DNA of 64,000 nt, taken from positions 1-64,000 of the forward strand of contig CAYHFW010000004.1 of the NCBI GenBank assembly GCA_964355975.1. The letters are read 5' to 3'. Shown here in pieces: positions 39,434 through 47,914 of the stretch. How positions within the stretch are numbered: position 1 is the stretch's first letter; each line of letters opens with the position of its first letter. The notes beneath the pieces were generated by a model. That model did no database searches. It was not told the origin of the DNA and was given only the letters and a program-made list of their open reading frames with translations. The translations under genes and the position numbers were made by a program. Source of the DNA: F1-60-MAGs104 sp964355975 (GTDB lineage Bacteria; Planctomycetota; Phycisphaerae; Phycisphaerales; SM1A02).

Positions 39434-40648
39434 CTAGATCCGGACGAACGCGAGCGCCGCGCTCGTGACGAGTGCGTTCTCACCCATCTCGCCTTCGGTT
39501 GGGCCCTGCGAGTACTCGAGCAATTCTGGCAATCCACCTGTGACGAGTTTCGCGGCCGACATGTTGCCGACGCTGCACCACCGTTGATGATTCTGATCGT
39601 TGACGACTTTCTTGATGAACAACTCGTCGTCACCTTCAAGAAAGACTGCGAGCAGCGAGCGGTCATAGGCCTCGACTTGTTTTCGGATCTCACCGCCAAT
39701 TGGGGTCTGGTCACCAAACTGCGGTCCAACGTGGCTGAGATCAGCACTCGCAATCACGAGCGTTCGACCTGGCACACTCGCGAGCGCTGCACGAAGCGCC
39801 GGAACAAACTCGTCGAACGAGACACGCGCGCCATCATCCGCGAGCATTGGCACACAGGGGTTGGGCACAAGTGCAGCAACGATGGGAACATTCCCAAAGA
39901 TGTGGTGAATCCACGGCAATTGAATCTGAACAGAGTGCTCGCCGAGATGATCAATTTCATCCTTGAAGAGTCGCGCTCCGAGCGTCGCGGCGAGTGCGTC
40001 GATCACCGGCAAGTCTGCATTGAAGGTTCCAAATGGTGTTTGGAATCCGAAGCGGCTCATCACGACACCGTCGCCTGCTCCGAAATGATTGGTTCCCAGA
40101 ATGACGACGCGGTCGAACTTTGCGTCATGCATCAGTGACTTGTACGCAGCGGCATAGGTCGCTCCACCGCGCGCGTAGTCGAGATGCGGCGCGACAATTC
40201 CAAGAAGTTCACCATCGAGTTCGGGATCTTCTGCCTTGTCGAGCAGCGCTGCAATCGCAGCCTTCGCGGCAACTGGATCGTCACCTGCGGCACTCGACGC
40301 GCCGATTGGAAACGCATTCGCTGTCGCGACGCGTTCCATCGCCTCGCGCTCGAGCCGCTCACAGTTTGGACCCCACAGCAAACCCGCCTCGTCAAGCACA
40401 GTGACGAGCTGCACGAGAAAATCTTTCGGAGCGCCAGTGAGTTCTGCAATCTCGTCAAGCGTTTTCTCACCTTGCAAGAGTGTGAACAGGGGGAGCCACT
40501 CTGGCGGGACGACCGGGCTATTGCCATCGCCACGCAAGTTGGCTGGGTCGCGCAGGGCAACGAAGACCTTCTTCTCTGCATTCTGCACACCAATTGGCGT
40601 AAAGGGGCGAACGTGGGGTCGGTCACGGTGCTCTGGGATTGGTTCCAT
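39434..40648 (-). CDS. MEMO1 family protein (AmmeMemoRadiSam system protein B-like)
   Basis: A 404-residue protein. The C-terminal 270 residues are MEMO1-like: GIVAPHLDYARGG (about 149-161), VVILGTNHFG, DHLGEHSVQIQLPWI, ASADLSHVGPQFGD and a final GEMGENALVTSAALAFV. The N-terminal 100 residues form a separate small domain (FTPIGVQNAEKKVFVALRDP..., GEKTLDEIAELTGAPKDFLVQLVTVLDEAGLLWG) that looks like a winged helix or PqqD-type peptide-binding module. In many bacteria MEMO1, AMMECR1 and a radical SAM protein form one system; neither partner is in this window. Its function is unproven. TACACT ends 9 bases before ATG 40648. Confidence 0.87.
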   Translation of the reverse strand: MEPIPEHRDRPHVRPFTPIGVQNAEKKVFVALRDPANLRGDGNSPVVPPEWLPLFTLLQGEKTLDEIAELTGAPKDFLVQLVTVLDEAGLLWGPNCERLEREAMERVATANAFPIGASSAAGDDPVAAKAAIAALLDKAEDPELDGELLGIVAPHLDYARGGATYAAAYKSLMHDAKFDRVVILGTNHFGAGDGVVMSRFGFQTPFGTFNADLPVIDALAATLGARLFKDEIDHLGEHSVQIQLPWIHHIFGNVPIVAALVPNPCVPMLADDGARVSFDEFVPALRAALASVPGRTLVIASADLSHVGPQFGDQTPIGGEIRKQVEAYDRSLLAVFLEGDDELFIKKVVNDQNHQRWCSVGNMSAAKLVTGGLPELLEYSQGPTEGEMGENALVTSAALAFVRI

Positions 40649-40657
40649 CGGGTCGGG

Positions 40658-40663
40658 AGTGTA
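40658..40663 (-). promoter_or_regulatory. -10 box TACACT for memo-dtd
   Basis: Reverse complement of AGTGTA, nine bases upstream of ATG 40648; leaderless-type geometry. Confidence 0.5.
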
Positions 40664-40692
40664 GGAGGCTCACGTTTATTCGCCACCATGCA

Positions 40693-40711
40693 CGCAATTT
40701 TTCGAATTGCG
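40693..40711. promoter_or_regulatory. Inverted repeat between divergent promoters
   Basis: CGCAATT (40693-40699), a 5-base spacer and AATTGCG (40705-40711) form a perfect palindrome in the gap between memo and the DUF1573-ankyrin gene. It could be an operator or a hairpin. Confidence 0.35.
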
Positions 40712-40782
40712 ATCGAGCAGAGTGAACTCTGGCGACGAATAGCCGATAGTTCTTACCTGCGCGCTGTGCGCATGCTCATACC

Positions 40783-40788
40783 TATACT
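40783..40788 (+). promoter_or_regulatory. -10 box TATACT for DUF1573-ankyrin gene
   Basis: A near-consensus TATACT about 55 bases upstream of ATG 40844. AGGA precedes that ATG by four bases, so this gene has a leader and a Shine-Dalgarno site. Confidence 0.5.
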
Positions 40789-40843
40789 CGCCGATCTGCC
40801 TCATACTCGTACAAACAGTCATCCTGACTCCTTCTAGGAACCA

Positions 40844-42676
40844 ATGATCATGAAACGATTCGTCGACCTGCGTCTCTTCACCACACTCTCACTCGTTGGA
40901 GCACTTTCTGGTGGAGCGCTGGCGCAAACCGCGCCAGCTCCAGCCGCACCAGCGCAAACCGCGCCAGCCGCGCCGATCGCGCCAATCAGCCCAGCGCCCG
41001 CAGCGCAGGCGCCACCTGCCAAGATGAAGCCAACTTCGTCGACCTCCGACGGAGTCTTGTCGCGCCAGAACAGCGCCGCGAATCGCGATCTGACAGCGAC
41101 GAAGCCTTCGAATGAAGCGATCACAGTTGGGGGAGCCCCTGGTTCGAAGGGTCCAATCGATTCAACACCTGTTCCTTCGGGTCCACCACCGATCGCGTTT
41201 GACCCACCGATTCTCAACCTCGGCGAGATGCAGGCTGATGTTCCAAAGACAGGCAAGTTGACGATCAAGAACATCTCCGACAAGCCAGTCACGATCGCAC
41301 GCGCTATTCCAGGCTGTGGTTGCACGACTGCCAACGCGCCAAAGGATCCAATTCCAGTGGGTGGTTCGACAGAAATGGAAATCACGCTCAAGCCTGGCCC
41401 AAAGCAAGGCGTGCACCTCTCAAAGCGCGTCACCTTTCAAATCGATGGCGCAGCGCCGATCGTGCTGACGGTTGAAGGAGATGTTGCGGCCTATGTCACC
41501 GTGACTCCAGATGTGATTGAAGGCGCGGCAAAGGTTGGCGAGAACACGACCGCCACCGATGGCAAGTTGGTCGTTGCCGCAGCCGACGGCCAAGCATTCA
41601 AAGTCACTGGAGCGAATCCAAACATTCTGGGCGCGTACAGCCCCGATGCAGCGAAGGAGCACATCCTCAACATCGACTGGGCCAAGTGGGATGAGCAGGG
41701 TCGCGCCATCAAGTTGACGATTTCAACCGATCACCCAAAGGCAGCCGCGGTCAGCGTCATGATCAAGCGCCCAATGCTTCCAGGTGATCGTCCACCTCCT
41801 CCGACGCCAACCCCACGCACAACGGCGACCCCAACGAGTGAGCTCGTTGTCGCCGCTCAGCAGGGCGATGCGGCCAAGGTCAAAGCACTGCTTGCGGTTG
41901 CTGGAACCAACGTCAATCAGGTCGATCCTGACACCGGTCGCACGGCACTGCATTGGGCTGCGCGTGAAAATCGCGGCGAAATCGTTGCGATTCTCATTGA
42001 GGCAAAAGCAGACATCAACGCACAAGATCGCACTGGCAAAGGTCCGATCACGCTTGCAGCAGAGACAGGAAGTGCCGATGCAACGCGTCGACTTGCAGAC
42101 GCTGGAGCGAGCCTGACCAATCGCGATTCAATCGGCGGAACTCCGCTGAGTTGGGCATGCGGACTTGGAACTGCAGAGACTGTCGAGATCCTCCTCAACA
42201 AGGGTGCCGACGCGACGATCATCGATGTGAATGGTTTGAGCCCACTCATCTGGGCTGCTGGTATCGGCAAGCCCGAGAGCGTCGCGATTCTGCTGAGCAA
42301 GAATCCCAATCTTGACTTGAACCTCAAGGATGGAGTGACGGGCGACTCTGCACTGATGCGTGCCGTGCGCAGCGGAAAGGTCGAGAGCGTCAAGTTGCTC
42401 ATCGATGCGAAGGCCGATGTCAATAGCGTGAACAAGCAGGGCTATTCGCCAATGCAGCTCGCAGCACTCTCTGGTTCTCCAGAGAAGGTCAAGTTGCTCC
42501 TCGCTGCAAAGGCGGATCTCAACTTGAAGGATGCAACAGGGCGGACGGCACTCGATCTTGCGCAGCGCCGCACGGATGCTTCAGGCAAGGAAATCGCAGA
42601 CTTGCTCGTCGCAAACGGCGCTGTGAGTGCGGTTCCACTTCCAGCGCCAGCGCCTCCAGCGTCGGTCGCGAAGTAA
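40844..42676 (+). CDS. Secreted DUF1573-ankyrin repeat protein
   Basis: A 610-residue exported protein. The signal peptide ends near GALAQ (28), followed by a Pro/Ala-rich linker to about 115. An immunoglobulin-like DUF1573 domain has FDPPILNLGEMQADVPKTGKLTIKN and the hallmark IPGCGCTTA (155-163). A second beta domain runs to about 315, then a PPPPTPTPRTTATPTS hinge and about eight ankyrin repeats (about 335-600), e.g. TGRTALHWAARENRGEIVAILIEAKADINA. Both parts bind proteins in other systems, so this may be a periplasmic scaffold; the pairing is unusual. ATG 40844 follows AGGA; an ATG two codons later is also possible. Confidence 0.87.
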   Translation: MIMKRFVDLRLFTTLSLVGALSGGALAQTAPAPAAPAQTAPAAPIAPISPAPAAQAPPAKMKPTSSTSDGVLSRQNSAANRDLTATKPSNEAITVGGAPGSKGPIDSTPVPSGPPPIAFDPPILNLGEMQADVPKTGKLTIKNISDKPVTIARAIPGCGCTTANAPKDPIPVGGSTEMEITLKPGPKQGVHLSKRVTFQIDGAAPIVLTVEGDVAAYVTVTPDVIEGAAKVGENTTATDGKLVVAAADGQAFKVTGANPNILGAYSPDAAKEHILNIDWAKWDEQGRAIKLTISTDHPKAAAVSVMIKRPMLPGDRPPPPTPTPRTTATPTSELVVAAQQGDAAKVKALLAVAGTNVNQVDPDTGRTALHWAARENRGEIVAILIEAKADINAQDRTGKGPITLAAETGSADATRRLADAGASLTNRDSIGGTPLSWACGLGTAETVEILLNKGADATIIDVNGLSPLIWAAGIGKPESVAILLSKNPNLDLNLKDGVTGDSALMRAVRSGKVESVKLLIDAKADVNSVNKQGYSPMQLAALSGSPEKVKLLLAAKADLNLKDATGRTALDLAQRRTDASGKEIADLLVANGAVSAVPLPAPAPPASVAK

Positions 42677-42701
42677 GTTCGACAGTTCATTGACTTCAAA
42701 G

Positions 42702-42729
42702 CCCTCCGCACATGCGGGGGGTTTTTTTT
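42702..42729 (+). terminator. Rho-independent terminator after DUF1573-ankyrin gene
   Basis: CCCTCCGC (42702-42709) pairs with GCGGGGGG (42714-42721) with one T-G wobble around ACAT, then eight T. Confidence 0.88.
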
Positions 42730-42772
42730 ATGTCGAGCGGGCAACACTCGAAATTGCAAGGCAGTGTTCGAT

Positions 42773-42778
42773 TACCGT
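42773..42778 (+). promoter_or_regulatory. -10 box TACCGT for M32 peptidase gene
   Basis: TACCGT ends six bases before ATG 42785. Confidence 0.45.
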
Positions 42779-42784
42779 AGTGCG

Positions 42785-44338
42785 ATGACCCCAGCAACTC
42801 TCCAATCGACCACAGCATCTGCATCGACTCTCGCGGCGTACGAACAGTTGCTGTCGCATACGCGCGAGACGGGAACGCTCGGCTCAGTGGGCGCGGTCTT
42901 GGGTTGGGATCAAGAGACGATGATGCCACCAGGGGGGGTCGACTATCGAGGAAAGCAGTTCGCCCTGCTCGCGCGCATCGGGCATCAGATGTCCACCGAT
43001 GCACGAATTGAAGAGTGGCTCTCGACCTGTGAGGGCGACCGCACGTTCATGAGCGGAGGCTCGGCGGAGGCCGCTCAGATTCGTGAGATTCGCCGCGACT
43101 ACGACCGCGCGACGCGACTCCCTGAGGCACTTGTCAGCGAACTCGCTGAAATCTCGAGCAAGGCGCAACACGAGTGGGCTGCTGCGCGCAAGGCGAGTGA
43201 CTTCGCGCGCTTTGCTCCGTGGCTCGATCGACTCGTGAGGTTGAACCGCGCGATGGCGAGTTGTCTTGGAATCCCTGCAGGGGGCGAGCCCTGGGATGCC
43301 CTCGCCGACACTTATGAACCTGGATGCACCGCCGCCAGCGTGACGAAAGTCTTCACGCCGCTGCGCAACGAGTTGCAGAAACTGCTGCGCGATCTCTCGG
43401 CCGGGTCGAAGAAGCCATCCAATCGGTTCAATGAGACGGCGCTGCCGCTCGATGGACAGATGAAATTGTCACGCATGGTTGTGCAGGCGATCGGATTCGA
43501 CTTTCAGCGCGGCCGCCTCGACACAAGCACACATCCATTCTGTGGCGGCAGTCACTGTGATGACGTGCGAATGACCACGCGATTTACAGAGACCTGCTTC
43601 AATGATGCGCTCGGTTCATCGATGCACGAGGCGGGTCACGGTCTGTATGAGCAGGGGCTCTCCGCACGCGCAATTGGAACCCCACTGGGAACCGCAGTTT
43701 CACTTGGAATCCACGAGAGTCAGAGCCGTCTCTGGGAAAACCAAGTCGGTCGCTCGCGTGCATTTTGGACGTGGTGCGCACCGCAAGTGAAGAGTTGTTT
43801 CGGCGCTGCCGCGAGTTCATTCACGGTCGATGAGCTCTACGGTGCAGCGAACATCGTTGAGCCTGGATTCATTCGTGTCGAAGCCGATGAAGCGACCTAC
43901 AACATGCACGTGATGGTGCGTTTCGAACTTGAGCGGTTGCTCATCGATGGATCGCTCGATCCGAAAGACCTTCCTTCAGAGTGGAATCGTCGTTACTTCG
44001 AGTATCTCAATGTCACAGTTCCTGACGATCGACGGGGGTGCTTGCAAGATGTGCACTGGAGCATGGGATCGTTTGGATACTTTCCTACCTACACGCTCGG
44101 CACGCTCTATAGCGCGCAGTTCTACGATGCGGCAAAGCGTGCGATCCCCGATCTCGAAGAGGGCTTTGCACAGGGAGAATTCAAGCCCCTCCTCGATTGG
44201 CTCAACCGCGAGATTCATGCGCACGGAAGGCGTTACCTGCCACAAGAACTCTGCGAGCGTGTGACAGGATCGCCGCTCTCGTCCGCCTGCTATCTCAAGT
44301 ATCTCGAAGGAAAACTTCGGCCGCTTTACGGGGCCTGA
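42785..44338 (+). CDS. M32 family metallocarboxypeptidase (Taq-type)
   Basis: A 517-residue cytosolic zinc carboxypeptidase of the thermostable carboxypeptidase 1 family. Zinc site HEAGH is at 281-285 (SSMHEAGHGLYEQG). Other family blocks: LGWDQETMMPPGG (39-51), HPFCGGSHCDDVRMTTRF (250-267), GIHESQSRLWENQVGRS and the later ANIVEPGFIRVEADEATYNMHVMVRFELE. It removes C-terminal residues with broad specificity. It stands alone between a terminator and the convergent membrane gene, which it overlaps by 13 bases. Confidence 0.93.
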   Translation: MTPATLQSTTASASTLAAYEQLLSHTRETGTLGSVGAVLGWDQETMMPPGGVDYRGKQFALLARIGHQMSTDARIEEWLSTCEGDRTFMSGGSAEAAQIREIRRDYDRATRLPEALVSELAEISSKAQHEWAAARKASDFARFAPWLDRLVRLNRAMASCLGIPAGGEPWDALADTYEPGCTAASVTKVFTPLRNELQKLLRDLSAGSKKPSNRFNETALPLDGQMKLSRMVVQAIGFDFQRGRLDTSTHPFCGGSHCDDVRMTTRFTETCFNDALGSSMHEAGHGLYEQGLSARAIGTPLGTAVSLGIHESQSRLWENQVGRSRAFWTWCAPQVKSCFGAAASSFTVDELYGAANIVEPGFIRVEADEATYNMHVMVRFELERLLIDGSLDPKDLPSEWNRRYFEYLNVTVPDDRRGCLQDVHWSMGSFGYFPTYTLGTLYSAQFYDAAKRAIPDLEEGFAQGEFKPLLDWLNREIHAHGRRYLPQELCERVTGSPLSSACYLKYLEGKLRPLYGA

Positions 44339-44706
44339 GGCTTGGACGAATGATCCGATGAGGTCTGCACGGCTGACTTTGTGGCGCGCGCGGACATCGT
44401 CGCTGGCAGCCGTCCAGTCACAGCGAGCGCGCCGACGACCATCGTCCAGAGGGGGATCACTCCAATGCCTGGGATCGCCTCAGCGAGAAAGACGACGAAG
44501 AGCAACGCGGGACGCCCCAACGCCCACCAGAGCAGCATGGCGGTGGCGACATCGACTGCGATAACAAGGGGTTCGGTGATCACCCATGCAGATGTGAAGA
44601 AACTAAACGCATCTGAACTGAGCGCGATGGCGAAGGCGAGCCCCAAACGCGTCCATGAGAGCGCGGAGGGAGATTTCCAAGAATCTGTTGGCGTCAGGTC
44701 GGGCAT
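44326..44706 (-). CDS. Small predicted membrane protein
   Basis: A 126-residue protein of unknown function with three hydrophobic stretches (about 20-42, 46-72, 80-98) and a polar tail. Its segment PALLFVVFLAEAIPGIGVIPLWTMVV is typical of a small helical membrane protein. A longer upstream frame would read through typA, so ATG 44706 is used. Only 33 bases separate it from the typA ATG on the other strand. The upstream AACGCT six bases before ATG is a weak -10 candidate. Confidence 0.62.
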   Translation of the reverse strand: MPDLTPTDSWKSPSALSWTRLGLAFAIALSSDAFSFFTSAWVITEPLVIAVDVATAMLLWWALGRPALLFVVFLAEAIPGIGVIPLWTMVVGALAVTGRLPATMSARATKSAVQTSSDHSSKPQAP

Positions 44707-44739
44707 TCGAGTAGCGTTGCTGTGCTCAACCAAAATACC

Positions 44740-46620
44740 ATGGAATACGACCCAAGCATCCTCCGAAATGTCGCCATCATCGCACACGTCGATCACGGAA
44801 AGACGACCCTCGTCGACGCCATGTTGCGCGCCTCGAGCGCTGCCAAGGAAGTTGAGAAGGATGAAGTGTGCGTGCTCGATTCGAATCCGCTTGAGCGCGA
44901 GCGTGGGATCACAATCTTGGCAAAGAACTGCGCAGTGGACTACACGCTGCAGAACGGTCCAACAAAGGGGCGCTCGCTCCGTGTGAACATCATTGACACT
45001 CCAGGCCACGCCGACTTTGGCGGCGAGGTCGAACGCGTCTTGCGCATGGCAGATGGTTGCCTCTTGCTCGTCGACGCGATGGAAGGTCCGATGCCGCAGA
45101 CGCGCTTTGTTCTTTCGAAGGCGCTCGAACTCGGACTCAAGCCAATCGTTGTTGTGAACAAGTGCGACCGCCCAGATGCGCGCCCTGACGAAGTCGTCAA
45201 TGAAGTGTTTGATCTGCTCATCGATCTGGGCGCGGATGAACTCGCACTCGACTTTCCCGTGATCTGGGCTTCGGGACGAGATGGGTGGGCGAGCATCGAT
45301 CGCAACGACAAGTCACGCGGCGTCGATGATCTGTTCGTCGCAATCGAAGCGAAGGTTCCACCACCAAAGTGTGACCTCACAGCTCCGCTGCAATACCTCG
45401 TTGTGAACCTCGGGTCGAACGATTATGTGGGTCGACTCGGTATCGGTCGCGTGTTTCAAGGGGTATTGAAGGCGAATTCGCCAGTGCTCGTTTGTAAGTC
45501 AGACGGATCGATGCAGCGTGCACGCATCCAAGGGGTGAAGCGATTCGAAGGTCTTGCACGACAAGCAGTCGAGGCGATTTATGCGGGTGATCTCTGCGCA
45601 ATCGAAGGGATCACTGATATCGAAGTCGGCGACACAGTCTGTTCGCCCGAGAATCCAATTGCAATGCAGCGCGTGAAGGTCGACGAACCGACGCTGCACA
45701 TGATCTTTCGAATCAACGACGGACCTCTCGGAGGCCGCGAAGGAAAGTTCGTGACGAGTCGCCAGATTTCTGATCGGCTCGAGCGTGAACTGCGCGCAAA
45801 TGTTGCGCTGCGCGTCGCTCCAGGCGAGAGCGCCGAAGAGTTTCACGTCTCTGGCCGCGGACTATTGCACCTTGGCGTGCTCCTCGAAACGATGCGCCGC
45901 GAAGGGTTTGAATTGACCGTTGGCAAGCCTGAAGTCATCGAGCGCGAGATCGACGGAGTGAAGCATGAGCCGTACGAGAAACTCGCCCTTGACGTCGCAC
46001 AGAGTGTGATGGGCGGGGCGCTCGAGTTGCTCGGACAGCGCGGCGCAGAGATCACAAAGGTCGACATGCGCGGCACACGTTGCCACGTCGAAGCAGACAT
46101 TCCAGCACGTAGTTTGATCGGATTGCGCACGCGCATCCTCAACGCAACCGGCGGCGAAGCGGTGATGCATCACTCATTCTGCGACTATCGACCAATTCGC
46201 GTTGCTCAACGCAAGCGCATCAACGGCGTGATGATTGGAACAGAGTCAGGCACCGCAACGACATTCTCGCTGCTCAACCTGGCCGAACGAGGCGTCATGT
46301 TTGTCAGCCACGGCGACGTCGTCTATGAGGGCATGGTCGTCGGCGAGCACAACCGCGACCGCGATTTGCACGTCAACGTCATCAAGGCCAAGCCAATGTC
46401 GAACGTGCGCGAATCAAACAAGGAAGCAACGGTCGTTCTGAAGGCGCCTCGCCCACTGACGCTTGAGAGCGCTCTGGAGTATCTCGAAGGCGACGAGTAT
46501 GTTGAGATCACGCCGACTGCCGTTCGCATTCGCAAGAAGATTCTGAAAGAGAACGATCGCAAGAAGATCGTCCGCCAACAAAAGGACCGCGAAGCAGCCT
46601 CGGTTGGCGCAGACGACTGA
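44740..46620 (+). CDS. typA: Ribosome-associated GTPase TypA/BipA
   Basis: About 626 residues (632 if GTG 44722 is used). Translational GTPase: IAHVDHGKTTLVDAML (G1), the RGIT switch ERERGITILAKNCAV, DTPGHADFGGEVERVL (G3) and VVNKCDRPDARP (G4). EF-G-like domains III and V and the BipA-specific C-terminal region follow. It binds the 70S ribosome and helps 50S assembly and stress adaptation. TAGCGT (44712-44717) may be the -10; it ends only 4 bases before GTG 44722, which favours ATG 44740 as the start. Confidence 0.96.
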   Translation: MEYDPSILRNVAIIAHVDHGKTTLVDAMLRASSAAKEVEKDEVCVLDSNPLERERGITILAKNCAVDYTLQNGPTKGRSLRVNIIDTPGHADFGGEVERVLRMADGCLLLVDAMEGPMPQTRFVLSKALELGLKPIVVVNKCDRPDARPDEVVNEVFDLLIDLGADELALDFPVIWASGRDGWASIDRNDKSRGVDDLFVAIEAKVPPPKCDLTAPLQYLVVNLGSNDYVGRLGIGRVFQGVLKANSPVLVCKSDGSMQRARIQGVKRFEGLARQAVEAIYAGDLCAIEGITDIEVGDTVCSPENPIAMQRVKVDEPTLHMIFRINDGPLGGREGKFVTSRQISDRLERELRANVALRVAPGESAEEFHVSGRGLLHLGVLLETMRREGFELTVGKPEVIEREIDGVKHEPYEKLALDVAQSVMGGALELLGQRGAEITKVDMRGTRCHVEADIPARSLIGLRTRILNATGGEAVMHHSFCDYRPIRVAQRKRINGVMIGTESGTATTFSLLNLAERGVMFVSHGDVVYEGMVVGEHNRDRDLHVNVIKAKPMSNVRESNKEATVVLKAPRPLTLESALEYLEGDEYVEITPTAVRIRKKILKENDRKKIVRQQKDREAASVGADD

Positions 46621-46633
46621 GCGCTGATCGCTC

Positions 46634-46639
46634 TAGGAT
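46634..46639 (+). promoter_or_regulatory. -10 box TAGGAT for lysC-kinase operon
   Basis: TAGGAT ends six bases before the GTG start at 46646 in the 25-base typA-lysC gap. Confidence 0.5.
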
Positions 46640-46645
46640 GGCAGT

Positions 46646-47914
46646 GTGCCAGTCATCGTGCAAAAGTTCGGAGGGTCGAGCATCGCCGATGCGCCGCGCA
46701 TTCGTCGCGCTGCGCAGCGCGTGGTCGATGCACGTTCTTCAGGATTCGACGTCGTTGTTGTCGCAAGCGCGATGGGGCACACAACCGATGAGTTGATCGC
46801 CCTCGCTGAGCAAGTCTCACCTCTGCCAGATCGCCGAGAACTCGACATGTTGCTTGCAACGGGTGAGCAGGTGACCGTTGGATTGCTCGCGATGGCACTG
46901 CGCGAACTTGGATGTCAAGCAAGCAGCCTCACTGGTGGCCAAGCAGGACTTCGCACCGATGGCGTGCATGGGCGAGCCCGCATCACACGCATTGAATGCG
47001 GCCGACTCGAACGGATGATTTCGCGTGGTGAAGTGCCTGTGGTCGCAGGTTTTCAAGGCACCAGCGACGAAGGCGAGATCACAACGCTCGGCCGTGGAGG
47101 CAGTGACACAACTGCGGTTGCGATTGCCGCAGCGCTGCGCGTTGCCGAAGCGGGCGGCTACTGCGAGATCTTTACAGACGTCGATGGTGTGTACACCGCA
47201 GATCCGCGCCTGGTGCGCGGAGCAGTCAAACTGCCGCGTATCTCCTACGAAGAGATGCTCGAACTTGCGACACTCGGTGCCGGGGTCATGCACGCGCGCG
47301 CTGTTCTCTTCGGTGAAAAGTACGGGGTTCCAATTCACGTTCGTCATAGCCAGAAGCCAGATCAAGGAACAATGATCTCGCGGGAGAATCCAAACATGGA
47401 AGAACTTGCTGTCGTCGGTTGCGCGCTGAAAGAAGAACTCGGTCGTGTGAGCATTCGGCAGATCAAGAATGCTGTGGGATTGCAGGGACGACTCTTCACG
47501 GCGCTCGCGAGTTCGAACATCGTCGTCGACGACATCATGCAGACCGAACAGGGATCAGCGACGATGATCGCCTTCACTGTCGATCACGCTGATCTCGCTG
47601 ATGCGAAGCAGATTGTTGCAAAAACTCTCCTCGAATTGAATGAAGGTGAGATGTCAATCGACGTCGGCCTTGCGAAGGTGTCGGTCGTCGGTGTCGGAAT
47701 GAAGATGCACGCAGGAGTTGCGAGCCGCATGTTTCGCGCTCTGGGCGAGGTGGGAGTCACCATCCACAACATCACGACAAGCGAAATCAAGATCAGTTGC
47801 ATCATTGACACGGCAAATGGGCAGCGTGCCCTTGAAACAGTGCACTCAGCATTCGGACTCGGGCTCGGAAGCAACGCGACCATCGCGATGCAGACTGATT
47901 CGCACCGCGTATGA
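46646..47914 (+). CDS. lysC: Aspartate kinase
   Basis: A 422-residue monofunctional aspartokinase, first enzyme of the lysine/threonine/methionine pathway. Seen: VQKFGGSSIAD (5-15), the ATP/aspartate site FQGTSDEGEITTLGRGGSDTTAVA, ITDVDGVYTADPR-like FTDVDGVYTADPRLV, and two C-terminal ACT domains (VSIRQIKNAVGLQGRLF; KVSVVGVGMKMHAGVASRMFRALGEVGVTIHNITTSEIKISCII) that mediate feedback inhibition. GTG 46646 gives the typical MPVIVQKFGG start. The next gene, a kinase-TPR protein, overlaps by four bases (ATGA). Confidence 0.96.
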   Translation: MPVIVQKFGGSSIADAPRIRRAAQRVVDARSSGFDVVVVASAMGHTTDELIALAEQVSPLPDRRELDMLLATGEQVTVGLLAMALRELGCQASSLTGGQAGLRTDGVHGRARITRIECGRLERMISRGEVPVVAGFQGTSDEGEITTLGRGGSDTTAVAIAAALRVAEAGGYCEIFTDVDGVYTADPRLVRGAVKLPRISYEEMLELATLGAGVMHARAVLFGEKYGVPIHVRHSQKPDQGTMISRENPNMEELAVVGCALKEELGRVSIRQIKNAVGLQGRLFTALASSNIVVDDIMQTEQGSATMIAFTVDHADLADAKQIVAKTLLELNEGEMSIDVGLAKVSVVGVGMKMHAGVASRMFRALGEVGVTIHNITTSEIKISCIIDTANGQRALETVHSAFGLGLGSNATIAMQTDSHRV

